Origin: Aspidiotus rigidus
Lineage: Eukaryota > Arthropoda > Insecta > Hemiptera > Diaspididae
Direction of reading: 5' to 3'
Length of the DNA: 64,000 bases
Assembly: GCA_035079385.1 (NCBI GenBank)
Contig: JAVHKY010000024.1
Coordinates: 2,604,001 to 2,668,000 of the forward strand
Position numbers and translations under genes: made by a program. The notes beneath the pieces were generated by a model, which was not told where the DNA came from, did not search any database, and worked only from the letters and a program-made list of their open reading frames with translations. How positions within the stretch are numbered: the stretch's first letter is position 1; each line of letters opens with the position of its first letter. Positions 1 to 12,544 of the stretch are shown here, piece by piece.

Positions 1-950
1 TTGAGATTTTGGTGTTGGCTATGGTCTACCTTAGCTCTAGCTTCTTGTTTTTGATCTCAGCCTCAATTGAGGTAATTCTATCAATATTGGAGTTTTGCCT
101 TTTAGCTACACGGCGAAGTTTCTTTAAATCCATCCTCAGAGTTTCCAATTCTGTTGTCCACCAGTAGACTTTTGTACCCATTCATATTATGGTTGATGTG
201 CTAGTCACCAAATGGGTAGTCTTCAATGTACTCTTTGAATTTCTCCTCGTTCAGCTTTTTCTGAATCCATGGTTTGGTGTTGATGGAAGTTCCTACTATA
301 CTCGCCAGGTGTCAACTTGACATTCACCCTTTACAAAGGTGTAATCATTTACTGTCTTTCTTCCTCGATGGGAGAAGGTATATGCCTCAGTATTGAGTAT
401 CTGGAGGCCCAGATCACTAATTAGCTGAATGAAGTTGTCGTCTCGTGGCCTCAAAGAGAGGTTTGATGTAGTTGGATGACGGCAATTGAAGTCGCTGGTA
501 ATTACCAGTTTATCATTTCTTTCGGCCAACTGCTTCAGTCCAAGAAGAGGAAGGTCAGTTGGCATATTTGGTGGGGCATATAAGCTCCCTAGCACTGTTT
601 CACCAATTTTGACCAAGATTGCCGAGTTGTGGTTGGCGGTATGCTCCAAGGAGTTTCCCCTGACTCAAGACGGGAGGTTCTGTAATGCAGATGATGTCTG
701 CACCAACACGAATGGCTATCGTTATTGACATGTCCAAGGATGTTCTAGACTTCTCAGTGTTAATTTGAAATATTTTCACATTCATCGTTCTGGTTGTTTT
801 CGGGGACGTCTGATTCCCCGGTGGAATGATTTGCAGAGGATGCAATAGCATCCAAATATTTCCTTCGGAAAGCCTGTTGAGTGGGACATTCCTTTGAACC
901 TTGGCCGTGGTCCGTGTGTCGATATCTTGTTTCTGCCCGAACGAAGTCCT
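1..950 (-). mobile_element. R1-like non-LTR retrotransposon, ORF2 endonuclease region (broken)
   Basis: Reading the minus strand from about 851 down to 296 gives an apurinic-type endonuclease (EEP) domain in two overlapping frames. The start is MNVKIFQINTEKSRTSLDM, then GADIICITEPPV, GSLYAPP, LVITSDFNCRHP and TVNDYTFV. These are the EEP blocks of R1-clade LINEs (Q-IN at the N-terminus, ITEP, SDFN-H). Below 296 the minus strand encodes a basic linker (WWTTELETLRMDLKKLRRVA) typical of the stretch between endonuclease and reverse transcriptase. Above 851 lies what looks like the end of ORF1 (about 780-900). Frameshifts near 300 and 620 make it non-functional. It runs off the left edge, so the RT is not seen here. 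The clade is inferred from motifs and R1 is the best fit. Confidence 0.8.
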
Positions 951-2141
951 AACCTAACCTTTTAGGCTAGTAGTTGGCCGGTTTCAACCTTGGAAGTATG
1001 TCATCAGGTTCTCCCTCGACTCTTTGTGTTGCCTTAGAGCGTGTCAAAAGGGTGGTACGAGGCCTGGTCTAGCCTTGTAAAAAGGTCGTTCGGCTGATAT
1101 TTGATGACTTGGTCCAGTTTACAAAAATGGAATCAGAATTCTTAAAAATACTAAGAGAGGGTCGTACGAAGTTGAGAGAGATTAGGTCAGTGGGCCTAGA
1201 ACGTGTAGAGTAGATCCAGCTGCGCCCGTTGTAACTGGCTCGCTTGTCATCTGGCGCTCGTCGAGTGTTCATCTCAAGTGCGTCTCCTCTTCAGATTTCG
1301 GTAGTCTGGTTAATCCAACCCCCAAGGTCTGAGTAGCCTCTAACAGTCAGACGAAGAAACATAGAGAAAAGAAAAAATTATCCCAACTGAGTTTCATATT
1401 GAATTAAAAATTGATCGAATTTGACGTGTGCCATGAACGAAGATGTACCAGGGATTGGGTATACAGTAGTTGGAAGTGGGCGAGGTGTTAGAGAAAACCT
1501 TTGCTGGGAAAGGCGGGCCCAATCTATAGATTGTATTCAATATTTGTGCGTCTGTTCGCACAAAAGGGCTATTAAATAAATAAATATTTTAACATACACT
1601 CGTATATATAAGTTCCATTAGTTCGAAAACGAGTTCATGACACACTTCTGCGAATTAATAATATGGTTCAAATCAATAGATATTTTCTCGATTTGTTTTG
1701 TTTTGTTTTGTTTTTTTTACGAACTTCTTCCGTTTTGTTTTGTATTCGAACGTTCCTCGAACTGCAAAGGCTCAAAAACGTTCATTGTCGTCGTCGAGTC
1801 GATCTACACGAAAGGAAAAAGAGGACGATGAAAGAAAGAAAAAAAAAGCGCACGAAAAAATTTTCCTTGTTTTACGAGCGTTATTGTTTTCGTGACGCTT
1901 GTGCGAACTAATTAGAGAAAGTGTTCGTTTGAGGAGGGGGGTGGGGCAGGTTGTTGTTATTTCGTAAATAATATCAAAACCGCTCGATGCGATGACTGAA
2001 TTTGGATCTGTGATGGTTATGTTCGGAATTCTAAAAATCCGTTTCCGCGAGAAATAGAAATATCTATATCTATACAGAGTACCGTATAGACTGTAATTCG
2101 ACGTACGAAATATGGGGTTAATGGTACTTGTATGTTTTCAG
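951..2141. other. No recognised gene; AT-rich sequence before the ankyrin exon
   Basis: No coding homology seen. A short AATA-rich tail near 1571-1590 could be the 3' end of a decayed retroelement. From about 1690 to 1860 there are T-rich and A-rich runs with no repeat structure. The last 30 bases before 2142 form the polypyrimidine tract and acceptor of the ankyrin exon. Confidence 0.5.
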
Positions 2142-2240
2142 TACGGTCAAGCGCCAATACATTCGGCATCGTCGCAAGGTAGCATCAAAATAATGGAAAT
2201 ACTGATAGCCGCAAAATGCCATATCGAAGCTAAAGATAAG
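2142..2240 (+). CDS. Ankyrin-repeat exon (one 33-residue repeat, phase 0/0)
   Basis: A 99-bp exon bounded by a good acceptor (TGTATGTTTTCAG) and donor (AAG/GTACGTA), open in one frame. It encodes one ankyrin repeat: it starts YGQAPIHSASSQGS, continues through IKIMEILIAAKCH and ends IEAKDK. The repeat shows the family pattern G-x-x-P-[IL]-H-x-A-S-x-x-G, then the second-helix hydrophobics, then the start of the next beta-hairpin. Both boundaries fall between codons, so the exon can be added or skipped without a frameshift. The partner exon at 43255 has the same length and phase and starts NGMTPI, which continues IEAKDK naturally. Ankyrin repeats mediate protein binding. The parent protein cannot be named from one or two repeats. 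Upstream exons lie outside the window. Confidence 0.85.
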
Positions 2241-3179
2241 GTACGTATTTACGTGTACGGTAAAATGAACTAATGATTATTTACTCGTACATTAACGCCC
2301 AGCAAATTGTATACGTATGTATTTTCTGCAGTTCAGAAACTTGATGCAATATGAAATAGATGTGTTTTGTCGGTATATAGAGTTGGCGATGTGTGAAAGA
2401 AGTGAAAAAAAAAAAAGAGGAGTGCTAGGACAATATTTTACCAATCAAATATTAAAATGCTTTTATTTACCTTTATCGCGTGACTATTCATGTGTTAGGT
2501 GAATTATGTAAATTAACAATCATGGCAGGTCGCTGTAGTAGGCCCAGTACATTCAACCGAATTCGGCTTATTTATTTTCATCATTTTGTGGAAATACTTA
2601 GGTGGGGGGTTCCCTACGCTTAATACCTCGATGACTGAACTCTGAAACGTGTTTAAAGTTTCCTTGACGATACTAGTTCGTGTACCAACGTAGTATCTAC
2701 ATATAATATTCATTATCTTGTCTCCTCGGGTGAAACATTTTGATCAACAGAAATATTTAACCGACAACAAAAAGTAAATAAGGACATGCTACCATCATCA
2801 GCCCGTAGCATGTATTACTGCCTGGCCGTTCTTTATTTTCTCTTGTAGCTTTTTTTTCTTTTGAGCTTTCGATCGCGACCAATGTACGTGGGACTCGTTC
2901 ATCAGAGGGGAGAAAAGAGAAGAGGGATGGATCATAATAATTTTGATCTCTTTCGGGAACACGGTAGAATTCTGACTTTGGAACACTACCTCCCCCGCAT
3001 ATAGTGGTACGGTAACAGTGTCGTATCGTATCTAGAAAATTTCCTAAAGGTAGAGAAAGAAATTTTCTTTGGGGGGTTGTTCTCTAATCCTCCCTCTGAC
3101 TTTCTCCTCCGTAAAAACGCCTCACAATCATATATCTTTAAATCAGTGAAATCCGACTAAACTTGACCCCCCCTATGAA
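2241..3179. other. Intron sequence, no gene seen
   Basis: This starts at the donor of the ankyrin exon. It is AT-rich and shows no tandem structure, no TE protein homology and no convincing exon in either direction. Confidence 0.5.
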
Positions 3180-3620
3180 TTCAACCTTGGATTTCGACGT
3201 ATATACGGTTGTAGCATAGTGAACCTTATGACTTGGATTTACATTATAGATTTGGTCGACCTATACTCCAAAAAACTAGCATAGAGACTCGAAATCGACG
3301 TCGACTTTGAGTCAATTTATTTCCGCCCAATGTCGACCGCAAATCGACCCAACGAATTCGACTGATATTTTTTTCATCGAGTATTGTCGACTTCGAACTT
3401 AATTTAATGGACTCCTTGTATTGGGCTGAATGACGACGTCGATTTCAGGTCGACAGAAAATTCAAAGAAATCGATTCCAAATCGATTTGAAATTAACGTC
3501 GACGTGAGGTCGATTTATCAACATAATTTCGACAAATACTTTGGAAAAAGTGAAGTTTTAGTCGCGACCGAAAATCGATGTCAAATCGACGATCAATACG
3601 GTCTATCAGGACCCAGCTGG
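3180..3620. repeat. GTCGAC/AATCGA-rich repeat, copy 1
   Basis: Dense short motifs such as GTCGAC, AAATCGAC, ACGTCGA and AGGTCGA occur on both strands every 10-30 bases, with no coding frame. The same texture returns at 12760-13610. It reads as a decayed short-period repeat rather than a gene. Confidence 0.55.
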
Positions 3621-3889
3621 AGTGGGATGTTGGCAAGTTGGATGGACTCTTCAAAACTGCGTTCCATCATTAGAAAGAAGAGAAAACACACTAGCCTAGA
3701 TTTTTTAATTCTAAAATCTGAAAATTCTCAATGAAAAATTATGCAAAAGAGTTCTACAGTTAAGCACCGAAATTCTAATAGAAAATGAATTTAAAAAAAA
3801 AAAAAAAAAAATTTGATCAGTAAATTGTATTATAAGCGTCAGAAAGGTTAAGTAAACGAAAACAAAACAGGAAATTGAGTAGACTGTGG

Positions 3890-5120
3890 TGCCCCAATTT
3901 GCGTTCTACTCTTGATATTATTGAACACTGTTTAATCATCAGCACTCAGAATGGCCTTTGAAGCATTCCGTACTGTAGTCCCTTATCTCAGCCACTGTGC
4001 TGAAGCAGGAGAACCTCCTCTCTACTTCTACTCTTCAACGTTAAGTGCCAACTTCTTGGCGATCTCAGACCAATTTCCGGAACTACATCTCACACCGTTT
4101 CACTCTCTACCCCGAAAATTTGAATCGCCTTTCTTCGTGGCTATTCATTCTCTCTAAAATCAGGCTGAATCTTGTAAATGATACTTCTACCGAAAACCAA
4201 TTTCCGAGGTCATCGTGAAATTCTCCAACCGCATGGCTCCAAAATAAAAAGTCATGCATATTCAATAATTCATGACTCAATTACGGCTTATCGCTTATGG
4301 AACGCAGCGTGTGTGTTCACGACTGAACTAAGCGCTATCCAGCTCATCCAACGCCCTCCCGGACTCGACCACATCTTACTATCTGACTCACTTTTCTCTC
4401 TCTTGTGCTTACAAGTTTCCTACTCAAGCAACTCCATCACATAATGCATCCGCGCCTGTCTCCATACCCCATCAGTAACCCCTTTCTGGATCCCGGGTCA
4501 CATCGCCCATCCCCAACATGAAAAAATTGTTCGTGCAGCCCAAAACTCCTCTCTCTTGCCTGAAATCACCGCCTGCATACCTTCATCAGCCGATGATCTA
4601 AAAAACAGCTGCTTGGACCCAAGCGTCGTGAACCATATGATCATCACTTTCAGGATTATTCCTGTCACTTCTCTCGATCTTGTAGTCGCAGACATTCGAT
4701 GAATCCCTTTCCCATTAGCTGTGGGATCTGGTCGATGTATCTGTGTGATGAGCGTTATTCCTTAATTCTAAACTCTTGATATATGAGGACGTATCTGGCA
4801 AAAGGGCGTCCGCACAATGTATTCCTTATGGGACGCACGCCCTTCTGCCAGAACCCTCCTCATATGGGAAAACCTACTAAGAACAACTAAAAGTAAACCA
4901 AGCCCTTGGTCCTCCTTAAACAGAAACTCCCGCCGTAAAGGAGTCTTCTTCTCCGCCTCAGGATTGGTCACGCTGGATTCACCCGCTCTGAACCCTCCTT
5001 GGTCTCCCTACCCGTCCGTCATGTAACTGCTGCCATGCAAATAATTTGACAGTCTGTCATGTTTCCTAATGTTCTGCTCTTCGAAATCAACCTACTCTTA
5101 TTGATGGCGTCGAAATATTT
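3890..5120 (+). mobile_element. I-like non-LTR retrotransposon, 3' part of ORF2 (RNase H to C-terminus, broken)
   Basis: Several broken plus-strand frames spell the C-terminal half of an I/Nimb-type ORF2. A post-RT segment (AFRTVVPYLSHCAEAGEPPL) is followed by an RNase H domain: HGSKIKSH near 4210, ITAYRLWNAACVFTTELSAI near 4280, LLSDSLFSLL near 4370, and IPGHIAHP near 4490. A terminal segment with LLLRLRIGHAGFTRS lies near 4950. The order matches RT, RNase H, C-terminal segment. Frameshifts and stops separate the blocks and the 5' end is missing, the usual 5'-truncated dead copy. Related copies are at 10205-11340 (+) and 63545-63965 (-). Confidence 0.8.
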
Positions 5121-5849
5121 CAATATCGAGCCTGAAGGTGTCTTGATTCCCTAAATTTTATCCTGAATCCAAAAATTTGGATGAAAATTGACACTAAGGT
5201 AACTTGCGATGGGGGTAAGAATGAAATGTTATTCGATGAATCATCGGCTATAGTCTTAAACAAATATTTTTCATGAGCTAAAACGGTTAAATTGGATGTA
5301 CGATCGAAGACTTCGCAAATATTTTCTAGAAGGGCCACAAAAAAAAGTTTCTAGTTACCGACCCGATTGACACATTTGCATATTGAGGAATTGGTTTGTT
5401 TTAGGAGTCTCATTGAATGATCGGGTCTTCGTAGGACGTGGAGACTGTAGGGATTGACTCTTTTGAGAATTTGTGCCTTCATGGACTGTTGCTGGAAAAT
5501 TGAAACTATTGTCTCACTGGATGTCCTTAATATCTTCTCATTGTTAGTTGAACGGTCCATTACCGTGACAATGTCGTTATCTTTGACCGTCATAATGACC
5601 AAATCATAACATCTGATTTTCTCCCTTCTACTTCATAAATTTCCTTGATTATTCGATGATCTCTACATTGTTCTACAACTTCCGTGTTTGCATTTCACGC
5701 TCGACCGCGCGGCCTCTATCAAATTGTCGCGAGCTCTACCTCTTACTTGTTCCAAGGGAAAGAGCGCTCCAATCTCTCAGGCAGCTAGACTTCCTCCTCC
5801 TAGTCCAATTGAACAATACGTGTGAGTTGTTTACATGAGGTTGAAATTT

Positions 5850-6249
5850 CCTTTTTTGCATACCCAAATCGAAACTGAAACTTTCAATGGCGATTAACTC
5901 CACGAAAAGTACTGCTTTACTAATGAAGCGAAACGCTCGGTATGTAAAGGATTTTACAAGCCATGGCATGTAAAGAAGTCATGTTAGCTTGACGTCACTA
6001 GATGTCCGTTGTAAAATGTATCGTATATCTAGTATGTTATATGATCTATGATCGACTACAATCAGGAGAATCACTTCAAAGGAACATCTTCGAAAGTTTC
6101 AATTCGATTTGGGTATACAAAAAAGTACCTTACACGGCATAACTCGAAGTGTGTTTACATGTCTCGGACATTTGCTACACTCGCTGCGCTCGCTCCGCAA
6201 ACTGTTATCCTCGCCATGTAAACACACACTTTCGAGCCATGCCGTGTAA
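5850..6249. repeat. Two adjacent inverted repeats (MITE-like palindromes)
   Basis: The outer pair, 5850-5885 and 6092-6125, are reverse complements over about 33 bases (TACCCAAATCGAAACTGAAA on one side). Directly next to it, 6130-6161 and 6215-6249 form a second palindrome beginning TTACACGGCAT and ending ATGCCGTGTAA. The loop between holds a CTCGCTGCGCTCGCTC stretch. Together they look like a non-autonomous palindromic element. No target duplication was found. Confidence 0.6.
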
Positions 6250-7149
6250 TATACTATTTTCTTGTTCCTTCCTGTTGTGTTTCGAGTGTATATTCTTCAT
6301 TTCTCATCAATTTTCTCTCTTTTCTTTCCGTTTAATGTATAGCCAAGGCTCTGGCAAGCTTCATGTGTTTCTTCATCCTTTTTGAGTCACGAGTGCCCCC
6401 ATACTTGCTGTACCATCGTCAAAGTTTCTTGATCCATTCTTGAGAGACGTAATCTCTGTCTTCAGCACGATCTGATAACCATGTATGATGAAGATCGAAT
6501 TTGTTGTTGAAATTTTCTGCCTCTCTCATCCCTAATCAATTTTAAATCATAGATTTCTCTTATCCATTTTGTTCGGCATACATTTAATCGCACGCCTCAG
6601 AAAAAAATTGCCCGCCTATCGATAATACGACTAGGAAACAAAATTGACACGCCTATAAAATGTATTATGTGGATAAAAAAAATTACATACCTATGAAATA
6701 TATTGCACTGATAAAAAACAAATAAGTCTTGAACCAAAAACACTAAATCCTATAAAACAGACAAATACACGAAGTAAGTAGTGCACACATCATCATATAA
6801 GTTGTGCACTCAAGATCCAAAACAATAAAAATCCATTGAACGGACAAATACACCATGCATAAGTACTGCACACACGAGAACATGCAGAACAATGTGCAAT
6901 CCTTATTTAATTCATTCAACTATAATACATCAAATAAGTAAACCTGATACAGGAAGAAACAGGAAAGAAGACAATGGAATGCTTGGTTACTGTCAAGTCA
7001 GCAGAAGCCTCCATGCCATGACAAGGCAGTATTCTAAGTGGAGTTTTTTTGTTTTGTTTTTTTCTTTTTACCATCACCATACACGTATTTCATAGAGGCA
7101 TTACAATATTAATACATATTAATGCGATTAACAAACATAAGTTTTCAAA
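6250..7149. other. No gene seen; short CACGCCTATAAAAT-type degenerate repeats
   Basis: Between about 6590 and 6880 the phrases 'ACACGCCTAT', 'GTGCACAC' and 'CAATAAAAATCC' recur loosely, suggesting a decayed tandem repeat. No coding frame or splice-bounded exon stood out. Confidence 0.4.
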
Positions 7150-7660
7150 TAATTTACAACGGTCAAGCCCAGCCCAACCGCTTCTTGAATAAATCTGAGT
7201 TCAAGACTACGTGGTACCTGCCTTCATAATAACAAATGCCGCGAGAAGAGTCGAAATTAACATCCGCCTGCCACTTGACACGCGCAGCGTGAAGAGCTTC
7301 CTGAAGATCGAAAGTAAGCTCCAAAGGGGCCTGAAGATTAGACTCCATCAAGAACCTTGATTACCAAAAAGGGTCTGCGAAAAGAGGAGAAATGGAATTG
7401 ACAAATCACGGGAAGGATCAGAAGTGCGAATATTGTCGAAATGGCGAACACTTGAATAGAAGTCAATGATGAAACGCTCGCGGCGATTGCACTGATCCAT
7501 AAAAGTACTGCGCATCCCCTTGGCATCATGTGTACTTCTGCCGAATCATTTTATTCTGACGACGAACCTCAGTATTTGACCAACCAGTGAAGATCTCACG
7601 ACAATGCTCGAAATACAATGCATTAACCAACTGACTCGACTGACTCCGCTGGGATGGAAC
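7150..7660 (-). pseudogene. Unidentified frameshifted coding stretch
   Basis: On the minus strand three abutting open segments have coding-like composition but lie in different frames. The first, about 7655-7535, includes LVNALYFEHCREIFTGW. The second, about 7530-7350, includes MDQCNRRERFIIDFYSS and RHFDNIRTSDPSRD. The third, 7351-7163, starts MESNLQAPLELTFDLQEA and ends LFKKRLGWA before a stop. Codon use looks coding in each segment (charged and aromatic residues mixed, few homopolymers), so this is probably one protein broken by small indels. I do not recognise the family. A TTTTCGCAG just before the third segment could instead be a splice acceptor. Confidence 0.3.
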
Positions 7661-10204
7661 AACTGGAAAAATATTTCCATCAACAGTCATACCTCACTCA
7701 TAGGGAGTTTGAGATTCACTATGGGGAGGCAGTCTCTTGTGTCAAGCCCATCTTGGCTAGAGTTTCTCACAATATATGTTGCAAAATTATCTTCTTTTTA
7801 AATACGGTCCGTGTGCCGTCCGGGTATGCATTTATGGCGTTTGTCATGGTTTCAACGTCGTATCAGTTTTTTTCCATGGCGGGAGGGGAACTGGCGGTCA
7901 ATATAATTTTATAAGGTGTGCACTTATATACTTCCCATTTTGTTCATTCACAATTCCATTACGTACATCTCACGGCACGTAAGTTTCCAGTTGAAATACG
8001 TATTTTCACTAGCGTATGTACAGAGTATGCGGTCATTTAACAATGTTATAGGACGTAAAGGTTCAGAACAGGGTGCAGGAGATCAACATCAACCTTGAAC
8101 GTGGGAGGAGAACGCATATCCAAAAGATTATTTTCATATCGTGGTAATAGAAGGGTAGGTAGGACGCTGACGTCAATATTTTCGCGGCTGTAAAACAGTT
8201 ACGAGCTTTATCTCTTCAATTAACGTGTAGATGAAGCGAAATTCTGGCCCATATACTTTGTTTATGACGCTTCAAGCTCTTTTATTCCGTCATAAAGAAA
8301 TTTTGTGTTCTTCCTCGTCCAGATCGGTTATTCGCAAAATCCGTAATGACGACTCTCGAAATTCTTCTCATTTCCTATACCTCTTTCCCCACCTCCCTCC
8401 TTAATCAATAAAAAATAGTAACTACGCCTTTGCTGATTCTACATTATCTTCTCAATTGCGGTCGCTTGTATAGCCGTAAGCGAAAACACGACGAAAAAAT
8501 AAAATGAAATTTCAATCTAAACATTAGTCAAGAGTTGTTAGGCACAGTGAATTCTCCTATACACGCTTTTTCTCTATACAATTTCTGTTAGAGCGTCAAT
8601 ATGCTTCTATAAGTCGACGGACGGAGGTCTTCCGAGCCTCGTTAAGATAATTTCTTTTTTTTTTTTCCATCCCTTTTTACGTATTTTTGGTCTTTCCCTC
8701 CCAAACTAAGAACCGTTCATGTCGACTGCCGCGAGCTGACAATAAAAAACGAAATGTTTCGACTTCTATATGGTCGTTGTCATCAAATGAAATCGAATGA
8801 ATGAAACAGAGTCGCGTTTAAAATACTTTGGGGTTTTTTTTGGCGGAGAAACGGGGACTTTTATTTTTTAATAACGACGCGCAAACGAAAGTACGTACAT
8901 CCATATAAAATAAAACGAACGGAATAAAAAGGCAGAAGAGTACGCGGAAAGTTGAGCTTTCGGCGGAAGCCCGCGCCGTTGCGATGCTAAACTATTGACG
9001 TGTATCGTTAATGGATTATTCGGAAAAATCGAAATCCATTAGACGAGGTTTCGTTGTCTTAATTTAAATAGCGATACGATGACATCGCGAAGGCGCATCG
9101 CGCGCGATATACTGTAAACAAAAGACGGTGAAAACATTAGACAGACCGATGCGATAGTTGCGACATTTGTTACCAATTTAATGGCGATATAAAGATGGAA
9201 CGACGACAATTTTATTCTCGGACCATTGTTGTACACTTAATAAAAATGAGATCGCGACATACATAAATCGCGTTAAAAAGGCGAAAAAAGACAGCTTCTC
9301 TTCCCAAACGAGGATCCGCGACAGATACGGTCGTAACTCTTTCAGAGTTCAGCTTAAAGTGTACGGGTAATGGGGCGACGGGTGAAATGATAGACAAGAG
9401 ACACTTTTCCCAGGGACGGGAAACTTCGCGCGTTAAATTTGTCACGAGAATATAGTATAAGAGTATACGCGAGCAGCGAAAATGCGTATGAAACTTTTGC
9501 CACGTTGGAATCATTTCAAATGTACATTTCTACAGTACTTCTTTGGGCAAAATGGAAAACACAGCGGTGGGTAGGCAATATCGCGTATGAGGTTGAGCTC
9601 CGGTAGAGTGAGTGCGATGTTCCTTGAAAATGGTCGGTTTACTTGAATACTCATGCTGCTGTTATTAGATTTAGGCACTCCCCTTTCGTCTGAGTACAAA
9701 ACATTGCTTTGTGAAGCGAGAAGGAAGCTTGTAGAACTTTGAACTCAATATTTGTAGTTAGAGCAATAGTACGAGTATAAATATCGAACTTTCTAAATCT
9801 CTGGTTTAATAGTGACCTAATCCAAGACAATGTATCAGCTGTTGTTAATTCTTCTAGCGGATGATGCGAACGTCGTTTTTTTATGACTTGACCGCCTCGT
9901 GAATATTCTGTGCTGTATGTACATTCCCATAATCCAATACATGACTCCAGAATGAAGTTGGGAAGAGATTATAGAATGATACAGAGTGGTGATGAAGAGA
10001 AACTATCTCTAGAGCACCCAATTCGATTGTTTACGTAAAAATTGAAAAATCGACACTAGAATCCACAAATTTTGGTTACTCACTGAATCGACAAAGAAGA
10101 AAAACACAATGAGATCACAAAAATTTCCCTAGACCACCCACATTAAAATTCTCAAAGCTAAATATACTCGTGCCTTGAATAATTATTGAAATTTTTATCT
10201 CTCA
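7661..10204. other. Gene-poor intronic stretch, nothing recognised
   Basis: No tandem repeat, TE protein or splice-bounded exon was identified. Some short open frames occur on both strands (for example minus strand 9212-9514) but they lack recognisable domains. The stretch 8600-9500 has many CG dinucleotides and reads as unique, non-repetitive sequence. Confidence 0.45.
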
Positions 10205-11340
10205 CCCTTTGAAAAGCTGCAACAAGAAACTTTTACTCCATCTCTACAAGAGCCTTATTCGCTCGCAACTAGATCATGGAGTTCCGATCTACGATTATAA
10301 CCCAGCCATCTTTGCAGGACCCCGTTCAAACCTCCTCGCTCAGGATGGTCCTGGAAGCCCTCCAAACAAGTTCCAAACTCAGTTTTTGCGCCGAAGTTAC
10401 TCCTCTCCACTTTCGTATAGACTCATTCCAACTTCCAACTTCTTGTCAACTGTCTCTCTCAATTCCCTCATTTCTCTATTTTTAATTCAACCTTCAACCC
10501 TAACTATAATCTTCCAGCCCCCAGAAACAAACATATTCTGTTTCATTTCGAACACTCTCTCGATGAACATTTTACACTTAACCCCTCCATCCTATTTATT
10601 TTTCGTATCCAGCTTAGACCCTCACCCAGCCGCCATCCATTCAAATCGTGCATAAATCCTACAAATCTAAGAACCGCATTTTCATCATCAGCGTAAGAAA
10701 AATCCTGATCACACCCTTTGTCTCACTGATGGCCCTAGAACTGAAAATAAGATGGCTTACGCATACTAGCCCATCTAATTTGTTACGCAGCCTCTATATT
10801 TACTGCCGAATTTATGGCAAAATTTGGCTGTCTTTCTTACCTCTCTCTACTCCCCTCACATGGAAAATTTCTCCTCACAGACTCACTTTCTGCTGATCCC
10901 TATACTGAAAACCCGATCACACTCCTCTTCCCATCATGGACTACGAAAATCATTACCGCTCATATTTGGACCAAACTTTGGAAGAATCTACCTCCAAACA
11001 AACTCCTTTGCATCAAAAAGACCCTCAACCCCTCGTCAACCTCCCTCAGCTATTCTATACATAAAGACACCTTTATTGGGCGCTACACGAATCGCAAGCT
11101 CACCCGAAACTCTCAATCATCCGCTTTCCTGCCCTCACTGTCACGAACTCAATCGCATGTCCTGTTTTACAAGACCGCTCTTCATTGAATGTCCTCTCTT
11201 CTCTCTCCCAAGCCCTTGAAATGAACTCAAATATCATCCCCCCCACCCTTCAATGTATCCGTCTTATCCACTTCTTTGCATCCATATAATCCTTTATCTT
11301 CCTCTCCTTTCCAAATTCTCAGTCTCAACTTACCTAAATC
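10205..11340 (+). mobile_element. I-like non-LTR retrotransposon, 3' part of ORF2 (broken)
   Basis: The copy opens with the post-RT block LLLHLYKSLIRSQLDHGVPI near 10220, typical of I/Jockey-type LINEs. RNase H remnants follow: a TDG-like CLTDGPRTENKMAYA near 10720 in another frame, and LLTDSLSA near 10870. A decayed C-terminal region continues to about 11340. It is related to the copy at 3890. Multiple frameshifts, and the endonuclease and most of the RT are missing. Confidence 0.7.
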
Positions 11341-11479
11341 GTACAAAAACCGTCGAGCTAATAAACCAATGGGTATTTTATCGTTCGTTGATAAATAATT
11401 ATAAAATCTTATTACGATTGAATTTAATGAACAAAACAATGAGGAATCGCCCAACACACATAAAATTCCGGCTTCCTTA

Positions 11480-11640
11480 ATGAAGTGGGAACCTGTTTTT
11501 CCTAACTTTTCCTGAGCCCCTTTTATCATGATGTATGTAGCCTGAAAGTAAGAATTTTTCCAAGTTCCCCCTACTATCATACACAAAATTTTTATAAGTT
11601 GCCCTTCTGTTAGCAGGGAACCTGTTTTAACGGGTGGTGG
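11480..11640. mobile_element. Ends of the CAGGGAACCTG element family
   Basis: Two partial ends occur here: GGCTTCCTTAATGAAGTGGG followed by AACCTG near 11468-11500, and CAGGGAACCTGTTTTA near 11620. Both match the terminus seen more completely at 49748 and 60360. Between them the sequence has no coding content. Confidence 0.5.
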
Positions 11641-11739
11641 GGGGCGTGGAAAAAAGTCCGTCGTCCCTCCCACCGGCAAAGCTCAGAGCTCGAAAATTGT
11701 CAAGTCCCCTCCATATGAAGCACAGTGCTCGGTGTATGC

Positions 11740-12520
11740 AGCCTAAAATATTGCAACTTCGAGTAACTAGATATGCGCTGCGTCATACACCAATTGACTT
11801 ACCCCTTCATTGAGCCAGATATGCAACGCTTCTTACGCTATAAGACTCGGAAAGTCCTAAAATATTCGAAGTCCTTCTTGTATCATATCATACATAGCTT
11901 GGAGATAAAGCGTGAAAGATAGCCCCCTCAAGTAACTAGATGCAATGCTTCATAGACCAATGGGCTTAGCCCCCTCAGTGAGCCAGATATGCAATGCTTC
12001 AAACACCATGAGACTCAACGTCCTAAAATATTTCAAGTCCCCCCTTGTATCATATCATATACAGCTCGGAGATTGGTGTATGTAGCCTGTAAAATAGCCC
12101 CTTCAAGTAACTACGTATGCAATTTTTTGTGCATCAATTGGCGTAGCCCCTTTGGTGAGCCGGATATATAATGCTTCAAACACCATAAGACTCAGCATAT
12201 CGTATTATATATAGCTTGGTGGTCGGTGTATACAGCCTAAAAGATTGCCCCTTCAAGTACCTAGATATGCGCTGATACATACACCAATGGACTTACCCCT
12301 TCAGCAAGCCAGATATGCAATGCTTCAAACACCATAAGATTCAGAACGTCCTAAAATATTCCAAGTCCCCCCGCCTCCCCTCGTATCTAATTGAAGGTAG
12401 CCCCTTCAAGTGACTACATATGCAATTTTTCGTACACTAATTGATTTAGCTCCTTCAGTGAGCCACATATGCAACGCTCCAAACACCTAAGACTCAGAAC
12501 GTCTTTTCAAGGTATTCTAA
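11740..12520. repeat. Tandem repeat of about 160 bp, five degenerate copies
   Basis: The phrase AGCCAGATATGCAATGCTTC or close variants returns near 11815, 11975, 12155, 12305 and 12463. Each is followed by AAACACCATAAGACTCA and preceded by CCCCTTCAGTG. Units also share CCCCTTCAAGTAACTAGATA and AGCTCGGAGAT. Spacing is about 150-170 bp. A single related unit lies in the opposite orientation near 61900-62060, next to the same CAGGGAACC-type terminus that closes this array at 12550. Confidence 0.75.
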
Positions 12521-12544
12521 ATCCCCCTCATATCATATGCGTAC

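Noticed and set aside
940..965. Telomeric TTAGG repeat
   Set aside because: Only two CCTAA units; too short to mean anything.
9212..9514. Minus-strand 100-codon frame as a gene
   Set aside because: No motif, and overlapped by another frame of equal quality; composition fits chance in a CG-containing unique region.
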